10,634 bases of DNA from Chloroflexota bacterium (GTDB taxonomy: Bacteria; Chloroflexota; UBA4733), in contig JAMDCW010000121.1 in assembly GCA_023489405.1 (NCBI GenBank), positions 2,123-12,756 of the forward strand, read 5' to 3'. Of this stretch, positions 1-6,931 are shown piece by piece. The notes below the pieces were generated by a model. It saw nothing but the letters and a program-made list of their open reading frames with translations. It did not search any database and had not been told where the DNA came from. Both the position numbers and the translations under genes were made by a program. How positions within the stretch are numbered: position 1 is the first letter of the stretch; every line of letters starts with the position of its first letter.

Positions 1-1244
1 CTAACACTCCGATCCTGGTGTTGATCCTCCTCTTGATGTTCGTGGTTCTCCGGGGTAATGACTTGGGCGGCGAATGTGCCCTGAGCGACATTGACGTCGA
101 GCAGATCTCCTGGAGTGACATCTGCGGCATCAATCACGATGCGTTTGGTAGCAGCGTGCTGCACGATGGCATAGCCGCGTTCGAGTGTCCGTTGTGGTGA
201 GAGTACGGTCAGCCGGGCGGCTATTTGGTGCAGGCGTTCTTGTTCGTAGCGTAGCCATGAGGATATGAAGCGCTCTTCCATACTTTCGAGTTCGTCGAGA
301 CGCTGTTCTGCTCGTTGGATCGCTTGTTGGGGCGAAAAATACTTTAGCTGCCGTTCTAGAGTATCTACTGCGCTCTGACATCGGAGGAAGTATGATCGGA
401 GTGTTAGTTGGAGCGTGTTGAGGATCACCGAGAGCCGCTCATCTTCTTCGCTACGGTCTGGAGAGACGCTCTCGGCTGCGGCTGTAGGGGTGGGAACACG
501 GAGGTCGGCGGCAAAGTCTACGAGGGTGAAGTCTGTTTGGTGTCCGATAGCGGAGACGATTGGGACGGGAAAAGCCCTGACGGCGCGAACGAGCTGCTCG
601 TCGTTGAAGGGCCATAGGTCTTCGAGGGAGCCCCCGCCTCGGGCGATGATGACGGCATCGAGTGGAAAGAAGTGGCGTAGCAAATCCAGCGCGTGGCGGA
701 CGCTATCCGCAGCGTCGACGCCTTGAACTTGACAGGGTGAGAGGATGAGCTCGGCGATTGGCCAACGGCGCTGTAGGATGGAGATGATATCGTGGATGAC
801 GGCGCCGGTGGGGGATGTAACGACACCGATGCGTTGGGCATAGAGGGGCAACGAGCGTTTTTTCTCCTCAGCAAAGAGCCCTTCCATCTCGAGGCGCCGG
901 CGGAGCTCTTCGAGCTGCTGGAACATGAGGCCTAGGCCTATAGGTTCGATCAAGGAGACGTAGAGCTGATAGACTCCATTTAGGGGATAGACACGAATCT
1001 CACCGTTGCATAAGATTTGATCCCCTTCGTTGGGGACGAAGCTCTTGCCGCGTGCCCCATAACCGAAGCGGACACAGCGCAACTGGGCTTCTCGGTCTTT
1101 CAAGACGAAGTAGAGGTGGCCTCGGGCGGAAGTGGAGATATTCGAGGCTTCACCGGTTACCCAGACATTTTCCAAGGCGGGTTCTTGGTGGAGGGTATTT
1201 TGGATGAGGTGAGTCAATTCGGAGACGGAGAGGGGAGATTGCAC
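1..1244 (-). CDS. xseA: Exodeoxyribonuclease VII large subunit, partial at 3' end
   Basis: This is the catalytic subunit of exonuclease VII, which with XseB degrades single-stranded DNA to oligonucleotides. 414 codons are visible and the frame is still open at the left edge, so the stop lies outside. Residues 1-100 form the OB-fold nucleic-acid-binding domain (GEASN at 31-35, GHLYFVLKD at 42-50). The catalytic domain follows: IGVVTSPTGAVIHD at 139-152, RGGGSLEDLW at 202-211, and SAIGHQTDFTL then TPTAAAE around 231-258, the family signature. A helical region leads to SPQRTLERGYAIV at 349-361. The C-terminal tail is charged (HEHQEEDQHQ). The start is GTG: an in-frame TAG lies directly before it, and GGAG at 1252-1255 sits 7 bases upstream, overlapping the accB stop. 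The gap to accB is 4 bases, so the two are very likely co-transcribed and coupled. xseB would be expected just left of the window. Confidence 0.95.
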   Translation of the reverse strand, partial: MQSPLSVSELTHLIQNTLHQEPALENVWVTGEASNISTSARGHLYFVLKDREAQLRCVRFGYGARGKSFVPNEGDQILCNGEIRVYPLNGVYQLYVSLIEPIGLGLMFQQLEELRRRLEMEGLFAEEKKRSLPLYAQRIGVVTSPTGAVIHDIISILQRRWPIAELILSPCQVQGVDAADSVRHALDLLRHFFPLDAVIIARGGGSLEDLWPFNDEQLVRAVRAFPVPIVSAIGHQTDFTLVDFAADLRVPTPTAAAESVSPDRSEEDERLSVILNTLQLTLRSYFLRCQSAVDTLERQLKYFSPQQAIQRAEQRLDELESMEERFISSWLRYEQERLHQIAARLTVLSPQRTLERGYAIVQHAATKRIVIDAADVTPGDLLDVNVAQGTFAAQVITPENHEHQEEDQHQDRSV

Positions 1245-1248
1245 CTAC

Positions 1249-1704
1249 CTACTCCGGGATGATGATCATGAGCGGCTGGCCGTATTCTACTGGCGTCTGA
1301 TTTTTGACGAGGACGTGGGATACGCGTCCCGCTACTTCGGTTTCTATCTCGTTCATGACTTTCATAGCTTCGATGATCCCTACTACTTGTCCTGCTTCGA
1401 CATAGTCGCCTTCTTGGACGAAAGAGGGCTTGCCAGGGCCAGGGGATATATAGAAGGTGCCGACCATCTGGGCGGTGATGGTATGACCTTCAGAGACTGG
1501 CGCGGCCTCTTCTGCGCCGGACTGTTGAACGAGCGGAGGTGGCGGAGGAAGGGGAGCGCCGTCGTTGCGCAGCGCACGACGCAGAGTGATGCGCAGCTCG
1601 CCTAAGCGAAGATCGAGCTCGCTGAGCGTCGAAGTATCGAACTGCTTGATGAGCTGAGGAAGGATGGATGCTACGAGGTCGGGAAGGGTATCGCCATTGG
1701 CCAT
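1249..1704 (-). CDS. accB: Biotin carboxyl carrier protein of acetyl-CoA carboxylase
   Basis: This is the carrier subunit of acetyl-CoA carboxylase in the cytoplasm. Its biotin is carboxylated by AccC and passes the carboxyl group to acetyl-CoA at AccA/AccD, the first step of fatty-acid synthesis. Length is 151 aa, normal for AccB. Residues 1-48 are the helical N-terminal region and 49-75 a Pro/Ala-rich linker with five consecutive prolines at 53-57. Residues 77-150 are the biotinyl domain, opening with MVGTFYISPGPG. The biotinylation motif EAMKVMN is at 112-118, so Lys115 should carry biotin. The ATG follows efp by 14 bases; AAGGA, overlapping the efp stop, is a slightly distant ribosome binding site. 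In many genomes accC follows directly; here xseA does, so the AccC partner must be encoded elsewhere. Confidence 0.96.
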   Translation of the reverse strand: MANGDTLPDLVASILPQLIKQFDTSTLSELDLRLGELRITLRRALRNDGAPLPPPPPLVQQSGAEEAAPVSEGHTITAQMVGTFYISPGPGKPSFVQEGDYVEAGQVVGIIEAMKVMNEIETEVAGRVSHVLVKNQTPVEYGQPLMIIIPE

Positions 1705-1718
1705 GCGTTTCTCTATCC

Positions 1719-2279
1719 TTAGCTGGCACGTTCAATGTACGTGCCATAGCGTGTATCGACACGGATGCGATCACCGGTGTTCACGAATAGTGGCACTTGT
1801 ACGACGAAACCAGTTTCCAACGTGGCGGGCTTCGTGGCGCCGGTAGCGGTATCACCTTTGATACCCGGCTCGGTGTAGGTTACCTCCAGGTCAATTGATG
1901 GAGGGAGCTCGATGGAGATCGGTTCATCGCCATAGCTCAATAAGGAGACAGCCATATTTTCTTTGAGGAAGTTTGGCACCTCACTGAGGCGGTCACGGTT
2001 AATAGCAACCTGCTCGTAGGTTTCCGTATTCATGAAGTAATAGGTATCGCCATCTTCGTAGAGGAACTGGACTTCGCTTTTGTCGAGAGTGGCTCGTATC
2101 AAACGATCGCCAGCCTGGAATGTGCGCTCGGTGATATCGCCTTTCCGGATATTGCGTAGTTTCAATTTGACATACGCACTACCACGACCCATTTTGACGT
2201 GCTGAAAATCTTCAATGCGGTAGAGGTTGCCGTCGAGCTCGATGGCAATACCTTTTTTGAGGTCTCCGGTTCCAATCAC
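1719..2279 (-). CDS. efp: Translation elongation factor P
   Basis: EF-P binds between the P and E sites of the ribosome and speeds peptide bond formation at consecutive prolines. From the chosen GTG start the protein is 186 aa, the usual family length. Domain I (about 1-62) holds the tip loop HVKMGRGSAY, which places Arg at position 32 where E. coli has the modified Lys34. Domains II and III follow; the C-terminal signature GDTATGATKPATLETG then VVQVPLFV is intact. The tip and C-terminus resemble Thermus EF-P. A longer reading from a TTG at 2297 adds six residues, but GTG 2279 gives the canonical M-I start and has GGAG 8 bases upstream. The gene lies 98 bases after the broken peptidase gene and 14 bases before accB. 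An Arg-tip EF-P is rhamnosylated by EarP in some proteobacteria; no earP-like gene is visible here. Confidence 0.96.
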   Translation of the reverse strand: MIGTGDLKKGIAIELDGNLYRIEDFQHVKMGRGSAYVKLKLRNIRKGDITERTFQAGDRLIRATLDKSEVQFLYEDGDTYYFMNTETYEQVAINRDRLSEVPNFLKENMAVSLLSYGDEPISIELPPSIDLEVTYTEPGIKGDTATGATKPATLETGFVVQVPLFVNTGDRIRVDTRYGTYIERAS

Positions 2280-2287
2280 AATTTCTA

Positions 2288-2291
2288 CTCC
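2288..2291 (-). promoter_or_regulatory. Ribosome binding site that decides the efp start
   Basis: On the minus strand GGAG is followed by an 8-base spacer (TAGAAATT) and GTG at 2279. The alternative TTG at 2297 lies upstream of this site and has no comparable signal, so the site favours the 186-aa form of EF-P. Confidence 0.7.
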
Positions 2292-2377
2292 ACACAAGCT
2301 TCAAGGTGATATATCCATTGCGAAAGATACCTTAATTCCCCTTTTTTTGATGTTTTGAAGGGGAGAGTTTTAGGTGT

Positions 2378-3459
2378 TTAGGCGGCTCCGATGGTAAGAG
2401 ACTTTGGTGCATGGTTGAGGACGCGGCAGCCACCTTCTGTCATGACGACGGTGTCTTCGATGCGGATGCCTCCCCAGCGAGGAAGATAGACAGCGGGTTC
2501 CAGGGTAATGACAGTGCCGGGAAGGATTGGCGCTTGATCGCGCTGGGAGAGATGGGGGTGTTCGTGGACTTCCAGACCTATGGCATGTCCTGCTGAGTGT
2601 GTCAGGAATTGTTCGAGGCCGTACTGACCGAGGATCTCGTGTGCACGCGCATCGATCTGGGCACCGGTGAGACCGCTGTGAATCTCCTGTTCGAGGATGG
2701 AGAGCGTTTCGAGCACAGCGTGATGGTACTGGCGGAATTGAGGTGGCGGGTTGCCGAGCCAGTAGGTGCGCGTGAGGTCGCCACAATAGCCGTCGACTGT
2801 TGCGCCGATGTCGATCAGAATGGCCTCTTGGTTTTTTAACCGCTGGATGGTGGGGGTGGGATGTGGTCGTGCGCCGTTCTCACCGAAAGCTACGATTGGA
2901 GGAAAAGAGACACCTTCACCGCCATGGGTGCGGATAAATGATTCGATCTCCCAAGCAAGCTCTTGCTCGGTGATATTAAGGCGCAGGTAACTGATGGCGT
3001 ATTGCATTGCTTGATCGGTGAGGAGGGAGGCGCGCTCTAGGAGGGCGAGCTCTCCGGCATCTTTCACTGTTCGTTGCTGTTCGATGACGTTCGTGGTGGG
3101 GATGAGGGTAAGACCGAGCGGCTCAGCGGACGCTCGCATTTCTTCGGCGGCAGCTACGGTTATATGGTGGGCTTCGAAGGCGAGGGTGCGTAGTCCCAGG
3201 TCAGCAGCGAGGCGGAGGATGGCGGGGGTGATGGCGGTTTGTGGAGGCACAGGGAATATCTGGCAATCTCGAGCTTCGGTTTGGGCACGCTCGTGGTAGC
3301 GAGGATCGACAGCGAGGTAGGCACTTGTTTTCAGGACGACTGGCTTGAAGAACCCGTGAAGCCGCACAGGTAGCGAATATTGGTCCTTGCTGATACGAGA
3401 AGGGCATCGTATTCGTTTGTCTTGTGAAGAAGGGATTGGAGTCTGGCCATTCGATTCAT
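2378..3459 (-). pseudogene. pepQ: Xaa-Pro dipeptidase / M24B aminopeptidase, frameshifted
   Basis: The gene encodes a dinuclear-metal peptidase that releases the residue before proline. It starts at ATG 3459 with GGGGAG at 3465-3470, 5 bases upstream, and reads MNRMARLQSLL ... NIRYLCGFTGSS, the expected N-terminus of the family. It then hits TGA at 3331-3333. From about 3346 homology continues in the -1 frame (PVVLKTSAYLAVDPRYHERA) to TAA at 2378. Adding one base near 3346 would restore a 360-aa protein of normal length. In that numbering all five metal ligands are present: Asp217, Asp228 (GDLTRT), His292 (GHAIG), Glu321 (TLEP) and Glu335 (RIED). The rest shows no decay, so this is either a very recent mutation or a sequencing/assembly error. 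I see no classical -1 slippery heptamer at the junction. A GTG at 3367 opens the second frame but has no ribosome binding site. Position next to efp is conserved in many bacteria. Confidence 0.88.
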
Positions 3460-3502
3460 CGGTGCTCCCCTGGGCTCTTTATTAAGGATGCTATCACCGA
3501 TG
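3457..3502 (-). promoter_or_regulatory. Inverted repeat covering the pepQ start codon (candidate leader hairpin)
   Basis: The perfect 8-base arms CATCGGTG (3457-3464, plus strand) and CACCGATG (3495-3502) are separated by 30 bases. In minus-strand RNA the 3' arm would contain the spacer and the ATG of the peptidase gene, and the loop would carry its GGGGAG ribosome binding site. Pairing would hide the start codon. The match is seen directly; a regulatory role is inference, and an 8-base pair with a long loop could be chance. In the rest of the 130-base divergent gap up to 3589 I found no promoter I would defend. Confidence 0.3.
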
Positions 3503-3589
3503 CTTGGATTCTAGGGACGGAAAGCGTGCTATTCTGACGGGGAAGAACGCTTTTGGGTCGTATATGAGTGAACAGAATTTGAACACATT

Positions 3590-4531
3590 ATGTCACGATT
3601 TAGCGATGAACACCTCCCTGAGGATGCGGGACTGATTCAGCAGCGTGTCAAAGGTGGTGAAGAAGTAAACACGCTGACTGTTGGAGAAGCCTTGGAACAG
3701 AATCTTGGTATTAGCGGTCCTGCGATTCGTCATGCAGAAGGACCGCTGCTGAGTGGATTCCACGTGCCTGTCCGCCATAATATGCGGCTCGAAGCGCTGT
3801 TAGACCGTATTCGCCACGATGCTGAGCTTCATCAACTGTGGCGGTGTGCGAATGTCAACGCTATTGACCGATCGCACGTCACCGATCATGGCCCAGTGCA
3901 CGTGCGAATCGTGGCGAATATTGCGCTACGGCTGCTGCGCTTACTTTTCGATGCGAATATCGAAGCCAGTGTAGTCAAGGATCATGGGCTCCATCGCACA
4001 GATGCTGAGGTCATAGTCGTTCTGGCAAGCGCCCTGCACGATATCGGTATTTCGGTACACCGTCATCTTCACGATCGTTACAGCCTCATGTTGGCGGCGC
4101 CGAAGGCGCGGGAATTGCTCGCTCCGTTGTATGAGGAACCAGAACGGACGATTGTTGTGAGTGAGGTGCTGCACGCCGTTGCGGCGCACGAATGGGAAGA
4201 GACGTGTCTGACGATCGAGGCCGGGTGTGTGAAGGTTGCGGACGCGCTTGACATGTCGAAGGGGCGTTCGCGGATCCCGTTTCAAGCGGGCAAGGTGGAT
4301 ATTCATTCTGTATCAGCGGCAGCGGTAGATCGGGTAGAGATTACGAAAGGGACGGCGCGGCCTATTCGTGTGAGTATCCACATGAATAATTCGGCAGGGA
4401 TATTCCAGGTCGATGAGCTGTTGAAGCGCAAGCTGGAGAATTCGACGATACGTGACTATATTGACCTTGTAGCGTCAATCGAGGGCACGACGGAATCTCG
4501 CATTCTGACAGTCTACAACCGTTCACAGTGA
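3590..4531 (+). CDS. HD-domain metal-dependent phosphohydrolase
   Basis: This is a 313-aa soluble protein of the HD superfamily, which hydrolyses phosphate esters of nucleotides or other small molecules; the substrate cannot be named from sequence. The likely metal ligands, in the expected order, are His100 or His104 (DHGPVH), His150-Asp151 (ALHDIGISVH) and Asp218 (KVADALDM). Extra histidines at 157, 161 and 200 (AAHEWE) could complete a two-metal site. HDIG resembles the HD-GYP class, but no GYP motif is present, so I do not call a cyclic-di-GMP phosphodiesterase. Residues 1-60 are unrecognised, and 235-313 look like a small alpha/beta C-terminal part. There is no signal peptide or membrane segment. 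ATG 3590 is the first good start after an in-frame TGA at 3569 but has no clear ribosome binding site; Met65 is an alternative. The stop overlaps the next start (GTGA), indicating coupling with the glycosyltransferase. Confidence 0.82.
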   Translation: MSRFSDEHLPEDAGLIQQRVKGGEEVNTLTVGEALEQNLGISGPAIRHAEGPLLSGFHVPVRHNMRLEALLDRIRHDAELHQLWRCANVNAIDRSHVTDHGPVHVRIVANIALRLLRLLFDANIEASVVKDHGLHRTDAEVIVVLASALHDIGISVHRHLHDRYSLMLAAPKARELLAPLYEEPERTIVVSEVLHAVAAHEWEETCLTIEAGCVKVADALDMSKGRSRIPFQAGKVDIHSVSAAAVDRVEITKGTARPIRVSIHMNNSAGIFQVDELLKRKLENSTIRDYIDLVASIEGTTESRILTVYNRSQ

Positions 4532-6879
4532 GCATGGTGGTGTCGACGATCTGGCCGCGTTGGGCGCGTTTTGGATTACTGGGTGTTATCCTGGTGAGCC
4601 GGCTTGTTCTGGGGACGGTTTACAGTTTGGCGCAGCCGCCACTCGAGTCGCACGATGAGACGGGACACAGTACCTATGTGGCGTATATCGCCGCGCATCT
4701 GGCTCTGCCGCCGCCGGGAGGGGAGCTGACGCCATACTTCGGTGAAGGGCACCAACCGCCGCTATATTACATTGTGCCGGGCATCATCGGGTATGTCTTC
4801 GGAATTACAGGTGAATATCAACCCCCGATGAATCCGTTTTTCTTGAGCGGCAACGGGGAACACGGCATCAATGCGGCGGTCCATATTCCTGCGGTCGAAG
4901 CTTGGCCGTGGCATGATGGCTTACTGCTGCTGCATATCGCACGTTTTTGGTCGGTTCTCCTTGGGGTCATTGCCGTTTGGCTTACCTATGTCATTGGACG
5001 CTGGTGTTTCCCGCGTTCTTCTATTGTGCCTCTAGCTGGGGCAGCATATGCCGCTTTCCTCCCCACGTCACTAGGGGTTACCGATGCTGTTACTAATGAT
5101 GCGCTTGTCCCTGTGACATTTGGACTTACTTTTCTTTGTTCTTTGCGTCTCATTTCAGAGCCACGATTGCGATGGTCAGTCCTTTTTGGTATAGTGACAG
5201 GCGCCTCATTGCTCACAAAGAATTCCGCTCTCATTTTGCTGCCTTACGCTTGCTGTATTTTCGGGCTCATTTGGTGGAAGAATCGAAACCGGCAACGTAT
5301 TCTGCGGTTGGCGTTCGCTTTCGCCTTTGTGGTATTTCTTGTCGCCGGATGGTGGTATCTACGCAACTTCTTGCTTTACGGCCATTGGATCACCGATCGT
5401 ACGCAGACCAGCGCGATCATCAATTCTCTTGGTCTACAGACCAAGGAGGTGGCTTACAGCTTACATGAGAGCTTTGCAGTACGTCTTATCACGTACACTT
5501 TTCAGAGTTATTGGGTTCTCGTGGGGTGGGGGACTATAGCAGCGCCTCGCCAAGTTTATTGGGGGCTATTTGTCCTATCTCTCCTTACGCTATTCGGGCT
5601 TGTCCGATACGTTGTCAACGACTTACTGGCGCGGCGGCGAGAGGGGATCCAGCAACGAGGACTGATTGCGGTAGGAGCGCAGGGGGAAAGCGCGTATCCT
5701 TCCGAGCTTGGCGCGGTAGGGATGCTGGCTTTCTTCTCGGCAGCCATGATTCCTGAACCTTTGTACCGGGCCATTTTCTATGAGGCGCCGACACTGGTGC
5801 CAGGGCGTTATCTTTTCGGAGCGCTAGCAACGACGAGCTTGCTCATGGGGCTCGGCTTGGCGATGCTCATCAAACGCTGGCAATGGGTCAGTTTGCTTGC
5901 AGGAGCTGGCTTGCTGGGGCTGGCAATCTGGCTGATTCCGGCGAAGATCATTCCGGCGTATGCTGCGCCGCGGCCTTTGTCTGCGGAAGCGGCGGCGCAT
6001 CTTCCTCACCCTGTCGATGTGGTCTATGGTGGGGCGATGCATCTTGTGGGGTTCGACATTCGGGAGCGCTCGGTCGCTCCTGGCGGGGTGCTACACGTGA
6101 CGTTGTACTGGCAGGCAGTCCGGCCGATGCATCGAGCATATACTGTGGGGGTGCATGTGGTTGATGCGGCGGGACACGATCTTGGTGAATCAAATGGTTT
6201 TCCGGGGCACGGCAATTTAGGGACGCCGTTGTGGCAGGTCGGGCAAACATATGCCGATAGCTACAGTGTGCCCGTGTCTACGGATGCTCACGGCCCTATA
6301 CTGGGGCATATTGCGGTGGGAGTAGTGTATCAAGAGCTGACACCGACGAGTACACAGCCGGCTCACCGGACGAGCTTGCCATTAGCAGCTACGAATTCTG
6401 CTGGCCGGCCGGTAACGCCGTTACTGGGGCGCTTCCGGATTGGAGGCGCCCCGCTGACGAGCCGGGCGGCAGCGATAGCTGTTTTTGATGGTCATTTCGA
6501 TCTCTTGCGAGCTGTTGCTCAACCAGTGGTGGCGCAGCACCATATTCGGGTAGGGCTTACATGGGAGAGCGAAGCATCGCACCTTCCCCGTTACGTGGTA
6601 ACGGTACAGCTCCTGAACGCTCGAGGGCAGCTCGCGGCGCAGGCGCCTGATGCTGAGCCGCATGACGGTCTTTATCCAACGGATATCTGGCTGGACCACG
6701 AGGTGGTACGGGATGTGGTGGCGATTCCCCTTCCCGATCATCTGGCGCCTGGCACTTATACGGTGATTGTTGGGGTATACCCACGTGGCAGACCCAAGGA
6801 CCGGCTTCCTGTGCGGACTAGCGCTATTGACAGTGGTCCTGCGAACACCGTGAAAGTTGGCACATTCACCCTTCCGTGA
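4528..6879 (+). CDS. GT-C type membrane glycosyltransferase with two C-terminal beta-sandwich domains
   Basis: This is a 783-aa polytopic membrane protein. The first helix (about 15-33) is followed by an extracytoplasmic loop with LESHDETGH at 39-47 and QPPLYY at 76-81. This arrangement is typical of GT-C enzymes (GT39/ArnT/DUF2142-like), where an acidic residue in loop 1 is catalytic and the donor is a lipid-linked sugar. Asp43 and Glu44 are the candidates. By eye there are about 11-13 helices up to residue 470. Residues about 497-640 and 646-782 form two similar, probably beta-sandwich domains on the outer face. The first contains GGAMHLVGFD, VTLYWQA and a GTPLWQVGQTYADSY stretch; the second has FDLLRA, VGLTWES and YPTDIWLDHEVVRDV at matching places. 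The start is GTG 4528, overlapping the HD gene; ATG 4534 is an alternative. Acceptor and sugar are unknown. It probably builds or decorates an envelope glycan. Confidence 0.85.
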   Translation: MSMVVSTIWPRWARFGLLGVILVSRLVLGTVYSLAQPPLESHDETGHSTYVAYIAAHLALPPPGGELTPYFGEGHQPPLYYIVPGIIGYVFGITGEYQPPMNPFFLSGNGEHGINAAVHIPAVEAWPWHDGLLLLHIARFWSVLLGVIAVWLTYVIGRWCFPRSSIVPLAGAAYAAFLPTSLGVTDAVTNDALVPVTFGLTFLCSLRLISEPRLRWSVLFGIVTGASLLTKNSALILLPYACCIFGLIWWKNRNRQRILRLAFAFAFVVFLVAGWWYLRNFLLYGHWITDRTQTSAIINSLGLQTKEVAYSLHESFAVRLITYTFQSYWVLVGWGTIAAPRQVYWGLFVLSLLTLFGLVRYVVNDLLARRREGIQQRGLIAVGAQGESAYPSELGAVGMLAFFSAAMIPEPLYRAIFYEAPTLVPGRYLFGALATTSLLMGLGLAMLIKRWQWVSLLAGAGLLGLAIWLIPAKIIPAYAAPRPLSAEAAAHLPHPVDVVYGGAMHLVGFDIRERSVAPGGVLHVTLYWQAVRPMHRAYTVGVHVVDAAGHDLGESNGFPGHGNLGTPLWQVGQTYADSYSVPVSTDAHGPILGHIAVGVVYQELTPTSTQPAHRTSLPLAATNSAGRPVTPLLGRFRIGGAPLTSRAAAIAVFDGHFDLLRAVAQPVVAQHHIRVGLTWESEASHLPRYVVTVQLLNARGQLAAQAPDAEPHDGLYPTDIWLDHEVVRDVVAIPLPDHLAPGTYTVIVGVYPRGRPKDRLPVRTSAIDSGPANTVKVGTFTLP

Positions 6880-6920
6880 TATGGGTGTAGTGGTGCCAGT
6901 GGATGATATTGCTGAAACTC

Positions 6921-6925
6921 GGAGG
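6921..6925 (+). promoter_or_regulatory. Ribosome binding site in front of a CTG start
   Basis: GGAGG is followed by 6 bases and then CTG at 6932. An in-frame TAA at 6926-6928 sits between the two, so translation of the hydrolase frame cannot begin further upstream. The next usable start, TTG at 6968, has no Shine-Dalgarno match. The site therefore points to CTG as the initiation codon. Confidence 0.65.
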
Positions 6926-6931
6926 TAAACC

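Noticed and set aside
2338..2363. CCCCTT/AAGGGG hairpin between the peptidase gene and efp
   Set aside because: Only 6 base pairs with a 14-base loop, and no U-run follows in the transcribed (minus) direction, so a terminator or attenuator is not supported.
3331..3360. Programmed -1 frameshifting in the peptidase gene
   Set aside because: The sequence at the junction (GGTTCTTCAAGC) has no X XXY YYZ heptamer and I see no strong downstream stem; a mutation or sequence error is simpler.
3201..3407. 68-codon minus-strand frame beginning MPFSYQQGPIF
   Set aside because: It is the third frame across the frameshifted peptidase gene; its peptide has no family resemblance, whereas the other two frames match M24B peptidases.
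3461..3589. Promoter-like boxes in the divergent gap (TATTCT, TATATG on plus; TAGAAT on minus)
   Set aside because: None pairs with a recognisable -35 at acceptable spacing, so no promoter is called.
6881..6928. 15-codon open frame (MGVVVPVDDIAETRR) ahead of the hydrolase
   Set aside because: It ends at the TAA just after GGAGG and could be a leader peptide, but it lacks its own ribosome binding site and is too short to support.
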